Origin: Botryosphaeria dothidea
Taxonomy: Eukaryota; Ascomycota; Dothideomycetes; Botryosphaeriales; Botryosphaeriaceae
Reading direction: 5' to 3'
DNA: 64,000 bases
Assembly: GCA_011503125.2 (NCBI GenBank)
Contig: WWBZ02000040.1
Location: forward strand, 310,001 to 374,000
Each line of letters starts with the position of its first letter. Positions within the stretch are counted from its first letter, which is position 1. The notes under the pieces are model-generated. The model saw only the letters and a list, made by a program, of their open reading frames with translations, was not told the origin of the DNA and ran no database searches. A program made the translations under genes and the position numbers. Shown piece by piece: positions 33,436 through 44,400 of this stretch.

Positions 33436-36400
33436 TCACTGCGAATATTCATCGATAACGCTCCTTGGCTTCTTAAACTTTCCAACAGGCTTGTACTCCA
33501 GGTCATCCAGACCGAAAGCTTTCGGACCACCCAACTCAATTCCACGAGGTGTAGAAGTCCACCTGTCCGATGCGGTAATGGCCAGAGCAATAACCAGCAA
33601 ACCATACCGGTACTCCGGTGTTCCAATCGCCTCTCCGTTCTGTGCATCTACGCAAGAGATCAGGTCTGGGACGATCGCCAGCGTCTCTTCGGAGCCATCA
33701 TCCTTGGCCTTGAATGCCGCAATGTTTTCGTTCTTGAAGGGAATCTTGACCTTCCCCTCAAACTCCTTCTTATCGGAACCGTTATCATTGATTTCGGCAG
33801 CCTCGATGATGACTTCGCCGTAGACGTGGCCGTTTCGTAATGTACGTTCCACGCCTATGATCTTTCCTTTGAAGAGCACCTTGGCGGAGCCGCTACCACC
33901 GACTTCTTCAACAATGGACTCAGCTACTGTGTCGATCCGGTTTTGGTGTCGTGCTTTGTGGACGGCACGGCCGATACGCCAGGATAACGAGATGGAATGC
34001 TCAACAACCCATCTCTTCGTCTCAGCTACCAATCCATCAGTAAACGTCTACGAAGTCCGTATGATTCAGGTACTTACCGCCAGTCACAGGCCCCTCAGCG
34101 CACCCAACGTGAGATCCCAGCTCGGACAGGCCTGCGCGGAATACTCTTTCTACGGTTTTCATCACTGGTGGCTTTGGTCCATGAAACTGTTTGTAGAGTC
34201 AGTAATACGCTCGTGCTGCTCGACCAATTCTATCTGAAACTCGCCAAAACATTTCCGTTGCCATCGCACATGGTAGTTGGGGAGAAGATGGTCTTCCTCT
34301 CTGCGAAGACTACCGGAGTTGTCTGCCACTTGGTTTGGATAAGCTCTGCCCATCCAGTCACCGTCTACGGTAGGAATGTTCATGTAGGTGCTTGCGCCCA
34401 GGATCATTCCCTGCAAGCCATTGCCACCTCCAATCTCGAGTGCTATCAGTGTGCGTCGCCTTGTCTTTGACGAGGCTGTAGAGCTCTTCCTGAGCCTCCA
34501 TCATCCTGTGGCTTGAAGTCAGTTAAAGACCTCAAAAAGAGGTTAATACTTACTCATCACCCGCGAGCTTTTCAATACCAACCGTGGGAGAGCCAGCACC
34601 TCCACCGCACCCCACACGGTCATCGTCTTTCAGGTCGTCCGGGCTAACAACCCTGACCACCCGCACCCGCCCCGCAGCATGCTCCCGCAGGCGAAGCATA
34701 CTCGAATACGGGCTACCACCACCTCCAGTCCCCAAAATGTAGCAACCGGTCGAAATCCAAGCCAAATCCCTCTCCGAGATGTACCACACTCTCTCCTCCA
34801 CCCTCGGCCTATACGCCTCAAAATCAAACACCTCCCCCTCCTCCCCCCTCTCCCTCTCCTCCGCCACCGCCCTCCCCTTCTCATACTCGCCCATCTCCTC
34901 ATCTCCACCCTGATCATCCTCACCCCCCACCTCCCCCACCTCAAACGCCTCGCTCCGCCCATAATCAAACTCCCCCGCCGCCCTGACCACAAACCGGCTC
35001 TTATGCGCCACATACTGCAACGGCAGCTCCTCCACCTCCGCAATCCGCACCCCCGCCCGCTCCGCCCCCGCCGCGACCGCCCGCTCGACCGCCACCCCCT
35101 TCATGCTCCTCCAGCCACTCCCCCCGCGCCTTCTTCTCCGTACTCACCACCGCATCCACGACGCCGCTGACCCCGGCCATCGCCGCGCCGATTGCGTTGG
35201 CCACGCCCGCGAAACGGCGGCCGCAGCACGCGCGACGCCCCCGCGCAGCGCGGCCGGCGCGACGACGGCGCCGCCGCCGACCAGCAGCACCGGCACCGGC
35301 TGGGGCGACGTCTTCATCGTGTCGATGATGGACTCGAGCGTGCCGCTTGACGGTGCGCTGGAAGGCCGCGACGTCCGGCGGGCGGGAGGGAGGCGCGGAC
35401 GGTGAGGGCGTGGGGGCCGATGTCGAGGGAGGGGTTGCTGGCGACGGTGTACTGGAGGTGTGCTTTAGTGATTTATTTATTGTTTTGGAGGGGAGGGAGA
35501 GGAGGGGGTGGGAGGTGCTCACGTCGGTGGCGGTGGGCGTGGGGCCGCCGAAGGTCAGGGCTTGCGTTTGGATGGCGTAGCCGACGCTGTCGGGGCCGAC
35601 CGGTGAGGGTTTGGGGGGTGGGGCGGCGGACGATGGAGCCGCCGCCGAGGCCGATGCTGTGGGGGTTGTTAGTGACGGGTTGAGGATGGGGAGGAAGGGT
35701 GACGAGCTGGTGTAGTGGGGATGATGAAGGGGACAAGAGGAAGCAAAGGAAGGGATGGAAAGGTGATGTGTGTAGATTTCAGGGGCAGTGATGGGAGTTG
35801 TATGTTGGTGTCCCCGCAAAGGAATGATGGAATGTCGAAAAATGCCCAAACATGGTGAACAGCAGTAAAGTTAACCAGACCACTGCTTGCTGCGACATGA
35901 AAACGACAACTATTCTGAAGCTAGAAACTTACCCTTTTCACATCCGGACATGAGAAGTTCATCCTCACACCCGCAAACTCACTGAACGCCGCCGCCTGCC
36001 TCGGAAAACCGTTGGCCAGTAACAAGCCCACATCCGTCGTCGTCCCGCCTACATCCACCACCATCATGGGCTCTTTCTTTCCCTCCTGCTGGTCACCAGC
36101 CACAGGAATGCTGCGCCTCTCATACTGTTGGTCGGCCCGCTGCTGAACGTCCTGATCGGCAACTTCGCCGCGGCTTCGCCACTCAAGATCGTGCCATCAT
36201 TCTGCGTCACAAAAACCGGACACTTGAGGCCAAGGCGCTTGACCGGCTCGCGGAAGGAGCGGATAGTGCGCCTCGCAAAAGCCAGAATCGCTGCATTCAA
36301 GATCGCGCCGTTCTCGCGCTCCAAGAACCCCAGCTGCGCAACCTCCCGAGACAGGACGACAGAGGCGTTGGCAAAGCAAGACCGGGACGATGGCGGCGGC

Positions 36401-37225
36401 GCGCGGGCTCCTGGTCGTGGACGACGTCGATGGGCGAGAAGATGCCGTTGACGACGACGGCGGCGATGTTCTTGGCGGGCGGATGGCGGCGCAGACGTCG
36501 CGGATCTCGGCCTCGTCGATGTCGGAGATGGGCCGGCCGTCGACCTCGAGGCCCGCCTTTGAACGAGCGCGTAGTGGCTGAGGATCAGCGAGCGCAGGTC
36601 GTCGGGCCAGTCGACGCAGGGCGGGGCGTGCTTGCCGAAGGGGCCGGAGAGGCCGGATGACGGCGGACGCGGGAGAGGCGTGCGGCGTCTCGCTCGACGA
36701 CGGCGTTGACGAAGTGCTACAGGAGATGTCAGGTCGAGGGAAGCTGGATTTGAAAGGGAGGAGAGAGGGGGTGAAAGGAGAAGGTGATGAGGTAATCTCG
36801 TTCTTCCAATAAAAGACATTTCAGTAACAGAGCAGTGACAGTAAAAGCATGTAAAATTAAAGACTGAAGCCGATTACCGTGGGTTCCAATCGTCACGCTG
36901 GCAACCTCAATCCGGATTGATCTTGGACTGCTCAAACATGGAGATGAGCGCATCGTTGATTCCAAGGCTGGGGTTGGTGGTCGTGGGAGCTTTGTGCCTT
37001 GATATAGTTTCAGTCCTTGCTCTTCGAATTTCTCGCGCCGGGATGCCATTACCATGCAATGATTCCCTTGTCTGGCTCCGAGGCTCGGAGAGGATCAAGG
37101 ATGACACCATCGGTGTTTGTCCTTCAAGGCGTCGTGTCAGCGCTTCTGTGATTTCAGAAAGTCTTTCGAAGTGATGCTACTCGCCCTCCAACATCAATAC
37201 CAACGCGCAGCCTCTTGACAGCCAT
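33436..37225 (-). pseudogene. hydantoinase/oxoprolinase (HyuA-type) fused to DUF917, broken by many +1 frame errors
   Basis: Read from the ATG at 37225, the gene starts MAVKRLRVGIDVGG. It continues across a GC-AG intron (37184-37122, donor GCGAGT) into TNTDGVILDP, with a further intron at 37052-36998. All family blocks follow in order: ASVTIGT, HFVNAVVERD, SGPFGKHAPPCVDWPDDLR, EVAQLGFLERENGAILNAAIL, VTQNDGTILSG, MMVVDVGGTTTDVG, GLGGGSIV and VGPDSVGYAIQTQALTFGG. Then comes the DUF917 part: GCYILGTGGGGSPY, IALEIGGGNGLQGMILGA, VLFKGKIIGVERT and PRGIELGGPKAFG, ending at a TGA at 33436. The reading frame fails many times. Where the original can be judged, the cause is one extra base in a short homopolymer, for example at 36909-36910, 36665-36666, 36651-36652, 36562-36563, 36550-36551, 34334-34336 and 34154-34155. 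Enzymes of this type hydrolyse hydantoins or 5-oxoproline. Only the last ~200 codons are in one frame. Confidence 0.85.
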
Positions 37226-37848
37226 GGTGATGTCTCCGGTTCCGGAGTTTGCGCGGTTGGCTTACCCGGAGAGGGTGCGTATGTCCTGACAAGATCCGAA
37301 AGGTTATTCCTCGGAGTGCTACGATGGCTTGGGAGCTTCCTAGCGTATACTATAAGAGGAAGTCTGGCATGTTTCTGACGGCGGGATGTGGAGGTTGGAA
37401 GTCACGGGACGAGGGTGGGCGGGCGGGATCGGGGGTGATCGGCTTCTTCTCCCCCGACCGGCGCAAGCAACGGCCGTTATCTTCAACGCCATCCTTTCGG
37501 ATGTGACCGCCCGCGTTTGCATGCGTTCTGACAAGGGCGCGGATGGACCTTCCAATGCGCCGAGTCAGGCGGAGAACGCGGGAATCAAGCGGCATCACGC
37601 CTTCTGAGCTCATGTCGGCCATGTGTGGGCAAATTGCGCACAGAAACTCCCCACGACAGTCGCACGCCGAATTCACCTTCCGCCATGCATATCCAGCATG
37701 AATTTGAGTTGATGCGGAGGGGAAATCAGCCTGGTCCATCCTGGATCCCTGGTCGCAGCCAGTCGCGGCTCCTGATGAGGGTAGCCGACGCATCTCACTA
37801 CCTTTTTCGGCTCGGCTTCGACGCCCACTCTCCATTCACCACTGCTCC

Positions 37849-37972
37849 CGATAGCCAAGACCGGATGCTCACGCCTGTCACTCGATAAGACCAGACACCG
37901 GCATTCAGGCCTCAAGCACGTGGAGTTTAGCGGCAGTTGTGTTTGCCACAGACCAGCATCTTATCACGATAG
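37849..37972. promoter_or_regulatory. GATA-type motifs in the divergent hydantoinase-permease promoter
   Basis: Four matches to HGATAR lie within 124 bp: CGATAG 37849-37854, CGATAA 37883-37888, TGATAA (minus) 37961-37966 and CGATAG 37967-37972. The promoter is the 828-bp gap between the two start codons (37225 minus, 38054 plus). Clustered HGATAR sites bind AreA/NIT2-type activators that switch on use of secondary nitrogen sources, which fits a permease plus hydantoinase pair. Binding is inference. Confidence 0.45.
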
Positions 37973-38053
37973 CACACCATGTAAAACCCGCCTGCATCCC
38001 AGCCTGGGACGCCGCGCAAGCTCTCGCCCGTCTGTTTGCTGTCCTTGCCCACC

Positions 38054-40023
38054 ATGGCAACAAAACTACGCTTCCGCGAAATCAAGGAGCGCGCGAAGCT
38101 CCGCGGGGAAGGAAGAAGAGCATGAGGAGGCCAACTCTTGGTCGAATCGGGATTTGATTCCGCTGCCACCGTCGAGGAGAAACCTGGGGCTGGTTCCATT
38201 TCTTCGGCTACTGGACCATCAACAGTCTGAACGTCTCCAACTGGCAAAGTCCCAACACTTTCCTGAGTGAGCACCTATTCCACTTTATGCGAGAGCTAGA
38301 GGCTGATTCTCTCAACTCTAGCCTATGGCCTCTCTGTGCCGCAGTCGCTATGCGTCATTGTCGTCGGAAGAGCTTTGATTTGCTTCTTCTCCACCTTGGT
38401 TGCTTGGTGCGGTCTGCGATGGCACATCGGCTTCACCATTCAGAACAGGTACACTTGGGGCATGCGCGGCAGCTACATTCCTCTGCTTCAGCGCATTCTG
38501 CTCAACTTCATCTGGTGTGCCGTCCAATGCTGGAACGGAGGGGCGATTGACTGCGTGAGTAGACCTCAAGCCTTAACCAAGATACACCAAGCTAACCGAG
38601 GCCAAGTGTCTGCATCACGGCAATATGGCCCTCATTTGCTTCAATGAGTAACACCTTGCCATCGTCAATGCCTACGACCCACCTACCAGTTCGTCGATTT
38701 ATCGTCTTCTGGTGCCTGTCTTTCCCGTTCCTCCTCGTCCGACCCGAGAAGTTCAAGCTTCCGTCCAGATTCACTTCCATTTACTGTGGTTTGGGAATGA
38801 TTTGCATGCGTAAGTGATGAGGACGTATGTCAGATACTACCAATACTGATGATGCATAGTGATCTGGTCACTCGCAACCGCCAAGGGCGTCGGCCCGCTC
38901 TGGAGCCAGGGACAAACGATCCCGGAAAACCTCCTCCTGGAACATCTTCCCTGGCTCATGATGCGCGGCATCAACCAGATGATCGGCGGCATCGCGGCCG
39001 GCATCACAAACGGCTCCGACTTCTCCCGCTACGCCCGCGGCCCAAAGCACTACGTCGCGGGCACCATCACGTCCGCCTGGATCACCGGCACGCTCGTCAG
39101 CCTCGTCGGCCTGGTCGTCACCAGCGCCTGCCAGAAGATCTACGGCGAGGTCTTCTGGAACCCGCCGGACCTGCTCATGCGCATGATGGACTCGGGCCAC
39201 GGCTCCTCCAAGGCCAGAGCGGGTGTGTTCTTCCTCGCCGCCGGCTTCGCCCTGACCGGCATGTTCGAGAACGTGTGCGGCAACGCCGTGGCCGGCGGCA
39301 TCGACCTGGCGGGTCTGTTCCCCAAGTACATCGACATCAAGCGTGGCGCCATGGTCACGTTCGTTGCGGTGTGGATCGTGCAGCCGTGGCAGCTGGATCA
39401 ACAAGGCTGCGACGTTCGTCTCGGTGCTGAGGTTCGTTCTCCGTCCTTCCTCTCGCCCATCATGGGTGTTATGGTCTGCGATTTCTACATTCCTGCGCCG
39501 CGGACGCATCAAGCTTAGTCACCTGTATCGCGTGCATGACCACGGACTACTGGTTCACGAACGGCTTCACTGGCGGGTCATCCCCTGCTGGCTTGCTGGG
39601 TGGGCGCCTACCATTGGTGGCCTCGTTGTGACGGTTCAGGAGAAGGGGAATGCGCCGAGGGCCTTGTATGAGCTCTATTTCATGGCCTTCTTGGTCGGTA
39701 CGTTTTCCTGAAGATTCAGTGGTCCACAAGAACCAGTGCTAACATCCTGCAGGTTTTCTTCGTCAGCGGCACGCTCTTCTTCATTTTGAACAAGGCGTTT
39801 CCGGTACGGAGGGTACGGAGAGTACGACCAGTCAGATATCTACGGCACCTTCACCCCGAAGGAAGCTGCGGCTCTGAACGTCATCCCGATCAACGGTGGA
39901 GTTCAGGAGATTCAGGGATACAGTCCGGAGTCCGAGAAGGAGCCGAGGGAGACTGTAAACGAGCAAGGAATAATGATCAAACTCCACAGATGGAGGGCAG
40001 TCGGCAGAACGATCAAAGATTAG
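38054..40023 (+). pseudogene. NCS1-family permease (allantoin/uracil/hydantoin type), broken by frame errors
   Basis: The exon structure is still clear: 38054-38266, 38322-38554, 38607-38809, 38860-39697 and 39753-40023, each bordered by GT-AG signals of 50-55 bp introns. The product starts MATKLRFREIKERAKLRG and has the NCS1 blocks WTINSLNVSNWQSPNTFL, GMRGSYIPLLQRILL, CAVQCWNGG, ARGPKHYVAG, GNAVAGGIDLAGLFPKYI, SPIMGVMVCDFYI, and a cytosolic tail EYDQSDIYGTF ending at a TAG at 40021. This layout is of a 12-TM transporter importing allantoin, uracil or hydantoin-like compounds with Na+ or H+. Single extra bases break the frame at 38105-38108 (GGGG), 38180-38182 (AAA), 38540-38543 (GGGG) and 39395-39396 (GG). 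Some pairs of errors cancel locally, as at 38690-38700. Exon 4 alone is open for more than 170 codons. It is unlikely to be functional as assembled. Confidence 0.83.
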
Positions 40024-41435
40024 AATGGAAGCACCGAATGATAATTTCTCTAATGTTTTGATGTTGGATGTTATCGTAGAATTATCGAATGTGCAACTCC
40101 AAGTCCCAAGGTCTGTTGCCTAGATTCTCAGCCGCGCAGCCGCTCCTTATCCTTTTCTTTTTTCATACGTGGAATTTTTGTTTATTCTGAGAGTGGTCCA
40201 AGCAGTGGGTCCAGTGTTCGGATGAGCGAAGCCAATCGTTAAGTTTTCTTCCGTGATCTTCTCACAATCCAATACCCGATGTTTTGCTTTTTCTATTTTA
40301 GAGACCAGGGCGTGAACGTCTCCACACCCACCCAGGGAACATATTCACTTCCATGATTTGTATGTCACATGGTGTTTTGCTCTCCGTGAACTTTGCTAGT
40401 TTTTCTTTTGTGTCTCAATGTAAAAAGAAGCTTTGCAAGAGGGGACGGGCAGCTTATACTCTTTACTTGCATTGTTCTGGTGATCAGCGGGTAGATCCAA
40501 TAAATGCGGGGCTCCTACACGACAAGACACATCCACCAAGCCATGTGTGGATGAAGCGCGCTCCGTACGAGACAATACGAATGATGGACACGCCCGACGG
40601 ATAATTCCGACAGTGGATAACGGTCAAGTGCCGCCTGAATGTTGACGGCCAGCAAGATAAAGGCCACAAAAGTGCGTCTTTTTGAAGATCTTGACTCTCC
40701 CATCTACTAAGAACAAGGTCTATCTTTTCCACTTAGTCCATCAGCTTGACCAATTAGCCAGCAGATAATAGTTATCCGCACGCACAGTCCAAGGCAGTGA
40801 AATGGCCCCAACTGAGTCCAGCCGCAGCAATTTTCGGTATCAGAAACTCAAGTATCCGCTTTGATCTTGTTCTTGTATTGGCCCTGTTGTGTGAATTCAT
40901 TTACGGGTTTATCGACGTGACTGGCTGATCCATGCGCATTTGGTCAAGCTGAACTGCCAGTTGCCCTGTCGAGCAGCGTGGGGGCGATTCAGGGCATGCC
41001 GAGCTGCAAGGCTGAATGAATAAGGATATCAACATGGGAATCAGAGCATTGTTCACCCACACTCGTCGCAATTTCTAACCAAATTCAATTCCCGCTGCTG
41101 ACGTGAGTCACATTGGCCGCATTCTCGGGATGCGGCTCTGTTCTGTAGCGCTGTTGAGTTTTACTCATTTTAAAGCCACATCGTCCTTCTTAAGGATTCG
41201 ATTCTACTGGACCAAAATAGAACCTTCACGTCTTCCGGTTGTCAACCCGAAATTAGTCCAATCACCGTTCAAATGCCAGAAATTACGCCCGAGACTCCGT
41301 CGCAACCACCGGATCAGTCATCCAGTATAACCAGCAACGCCATATCTGGAAATGCTGATCTTGGATCCAATTAAGTCACCGTAATGTGCGAATTGGTCGA
41401 GGAAACTACATCAGAGACTCTATTCCGACATTCGA
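40024..41435. other. gene-free stretch
   Basis: No supportable gene. It contains copy 2 of the 20-bp dispersed repeat and mainly AT-rich sequence with short frames. Confidence 0.6.
40664..40683 (+). repeat. copy 2 of a dispersed 20-bp repeat
   Basis: Exact match to 11171-11190, in the same orientation, with weaker similarity downstream. It lies in gene-free DNA just beyond the broken permease. Confidence 0.45.
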
Positions 41436-44400
41436 ATGAGCCATCGGGTACAAATTGCAAGGACATGTCCGAAAATGGGGGATCTTTCATCCGAAGAAGC
41501 TGCCGCACAGTCAGAGACTTCCGAAATATCCAACAAACACCCCACTGAAGAACAAGTGTGGAATTCTATATACCGTGGGTCCCCAAGCAATCGTATCTCA
41601 AGTTATTCCCTAATGAGAAAAAGCCCCAGCAGATCATTCATCACGGCCCCCACCCGACGAATCTTCTGAAGATTTCACGCAATACTTAGCTCAGTCCCAT
41701 GTGAGAACGGAGATACCATCCATAAAAGGCACTGAATCTCATCTGCGGTCGCTGGCCACGCTTCACGTTTTGCAGAGACGAATATTCGGTAAAGGTGCAA
41801 TACTCCGCCTGCGATGGAACAATATTTCAGCATCATGTTGTCCAGTCATTTTATGACGGCGAGCCTCCAGAAGACTCCGATTTGTCAAGCGTTCCGCATT
41901 GGAGGGTTGACGAGGAGTTTTTTCTCCGGGACCTGGACTGGGGTTGTATCCGAATTCCAGACGCGGAAAAAGTGGTCTGGAATAAACTCAACAAAGACAA
42001 GAGTTTGGAGATAACTTTCGCCTATAGGCTGCAGAGCCGGCCTCAGGCGTCTGTCACGGATGCATGGAGTTCTTGGCTTATTCCCGCTTCTGGACTGATG
42101 CGCATGCGGGAAGCCTTCTCAGGAGAAGGATTTGAGGCGGGATTTGAGGCCGATCTATTCTCGAAACACTCTAAACTCAACTTTGTCGTCCACCGGAATT
42201 TGGAGTATATTCTGTCTGTTGTGTTCCTGTGGTTCGGAAACAGGGCGGAAAGGACTACAATGGAATAGCTATAACATGTGGGGACATGTCAGGTCATCGT
42301 ATCGTGACATCTGCAAGCTTGTAAGTATACAATATGACTGAATTTCACATGCTGACTCATTATCATACAGTTTCGCATACCAGTTCCTCTTATTCGTCCA
42401 TGAGGTTTTGTACGAAAAAGTCTCCAATTGCAAGGCCTATGGTGAAAAAAAAAGCCAGGATGGCCCAACGAGCAGAAGCGAAAAAGAGACTCAAACAAAA
42501 CCAGCTCATCAGAACGCAAAGGAGCAGGAGCAAAGAGAAAACAATAATTTCCATTGCGCTCAGATACGGAAACTCTGCGACAAGATTGCAGACGTTTGCC
42601 GCAGGCACATCGATATTGCTGAAGAAAACTTCACGGTCGATGGGCTATTTTGCGGGGACTATTGGGCTTCTGGCCATCCTATCCAGATGATGAACCAGAC
42701 ACTGAAATACCTCTCTGGAGGCTTTCTCACAGATACTGCCTTTCAGCTGATTAAGATGGAAGGGTTGCTCAAGATCGACGCGCGTAAATCCACTCAGAAA
42801 GAATCTCTGAGACCGTAGGAGGATGCCATCAGACAGAGAATCAATTCTTGGGTTATGCAATTGGTAAAGGCAGAAAAAAGAGCAGAACGTGGTCCATTTG
42901 CATTCGAAAGATCGACAGACGATGTAACGGGAAACGACAACTACTATCTGGACGACCATGTTTGGATTTGGAAAGGCCTGAAATCCATTGAAACGGTCTT
43001 CCACGGCAGCTCTCCAAAGTACGCCGCACGCAAAGTGAAAGAAAGGGAGAACGCAGTCCCAAGAGCGTCGTCTTGGTCGCCGCTTCCAGAGAGATACTCG
43101 TCCAATGAAGCACAGCGGCATATTCTTACACGGTTCACAACTGAACATCCTTCGTTGAAGCGCCGAATGCTCGCCGTCTTCCGCTCTTCCAGCGAGAGTA
43201 GGTTTATATTTCGTTCGCGGGACACGGCATTATTCCATTGCATGAAAAATAAATTCTTCAACATTGCGGAATCCAAAATCCCCGTGGATGTCTGGAGGAG
43301 CCTATTCGGAGCTTAGATCAGTCATGAAGATAACCAGACCACGGAATGGAGCAACCCCTTGAAATGTGCATTGGCACTTGCCATGAGCAGTGAGGGGTGG
43401 CAAATAAATCGAACATCAGCAAACGAAATGTTCTATGAAGCCACATCAATGCTCTTCGACAGATGCTCAGAGAGCGGTCTCTTCCCAGGTTTCCTTGACA
43501 GGACTACTAAAGAGCCCAGAAGCTTCCAGGACCCGGCTTATCGAGATATCTATTGGCACGTCACATTTGAAGTGCCATACGTGTTTTTGACGCATGGGAA
43601 ATCAAAACTAGAACAAGATCCACAAGCCCCTGACTCCCATAAGCCTGGAGACCCTTCTTCTGGGGACGACGTAGGCAAAGCTGGACCACAAGGGACATCT
43701 GACCTCAACACCCCGGAGATTAAAAAAACCAGGGAGGTGGTAGTTACACAGAGGACAATGCCTTTCAACAATCTCATTGATCAGCAAAGCATCGTGGAAC
43801 AAGCCGATGAATGGCTTTACCCGGAGCCTGAATTTTTGGATTTCATTCCGCAGAGTCTCACATGGCTTATGATGGAGAATGGCCCGGCAGAGACGCCGGA
43901 CGACGTCAGGAAATCCCATCCGGTGGGACGAACTCTTGTTGGACCGTTGAACGCCAGCGATCAACTCCTCCTTGACGGACTGCAATTTGTCTTACGGAAT
44001 ATCCACAGTGATGCTCTAAAGATGGATTATTTTTTGGCATCGCTACGATACTGGAGAAGCAGTGGATGTCACTGCCTGAGGACAACTTGGAAGAAACTAG
44101 CTATCTCGATATGTTCCATCAAATCATTCGGGACATTCAAACCATTGTTGAAAGCTCATCTCCCAAAAATGACTCACAGGAGGCGGAGAAAATTGTCAGT
44201 GGTCTCGAAAAGATGTTTTTGGGGGCTTCAGAGACTCCAGAAGAAGTCGTGCATGCAGTGCGTTGGGCAATATCAAGATACGCCTCGGTCGGAAAGAGAC
44301 ACTTATCAAGAGCAAATCCATTGAACGCAGAAATCTCCGAGTCATTTACGAAAGGAACCATCGTAGATGTGAAAAGGTCTCAGAAAACAAAATCACAAAA

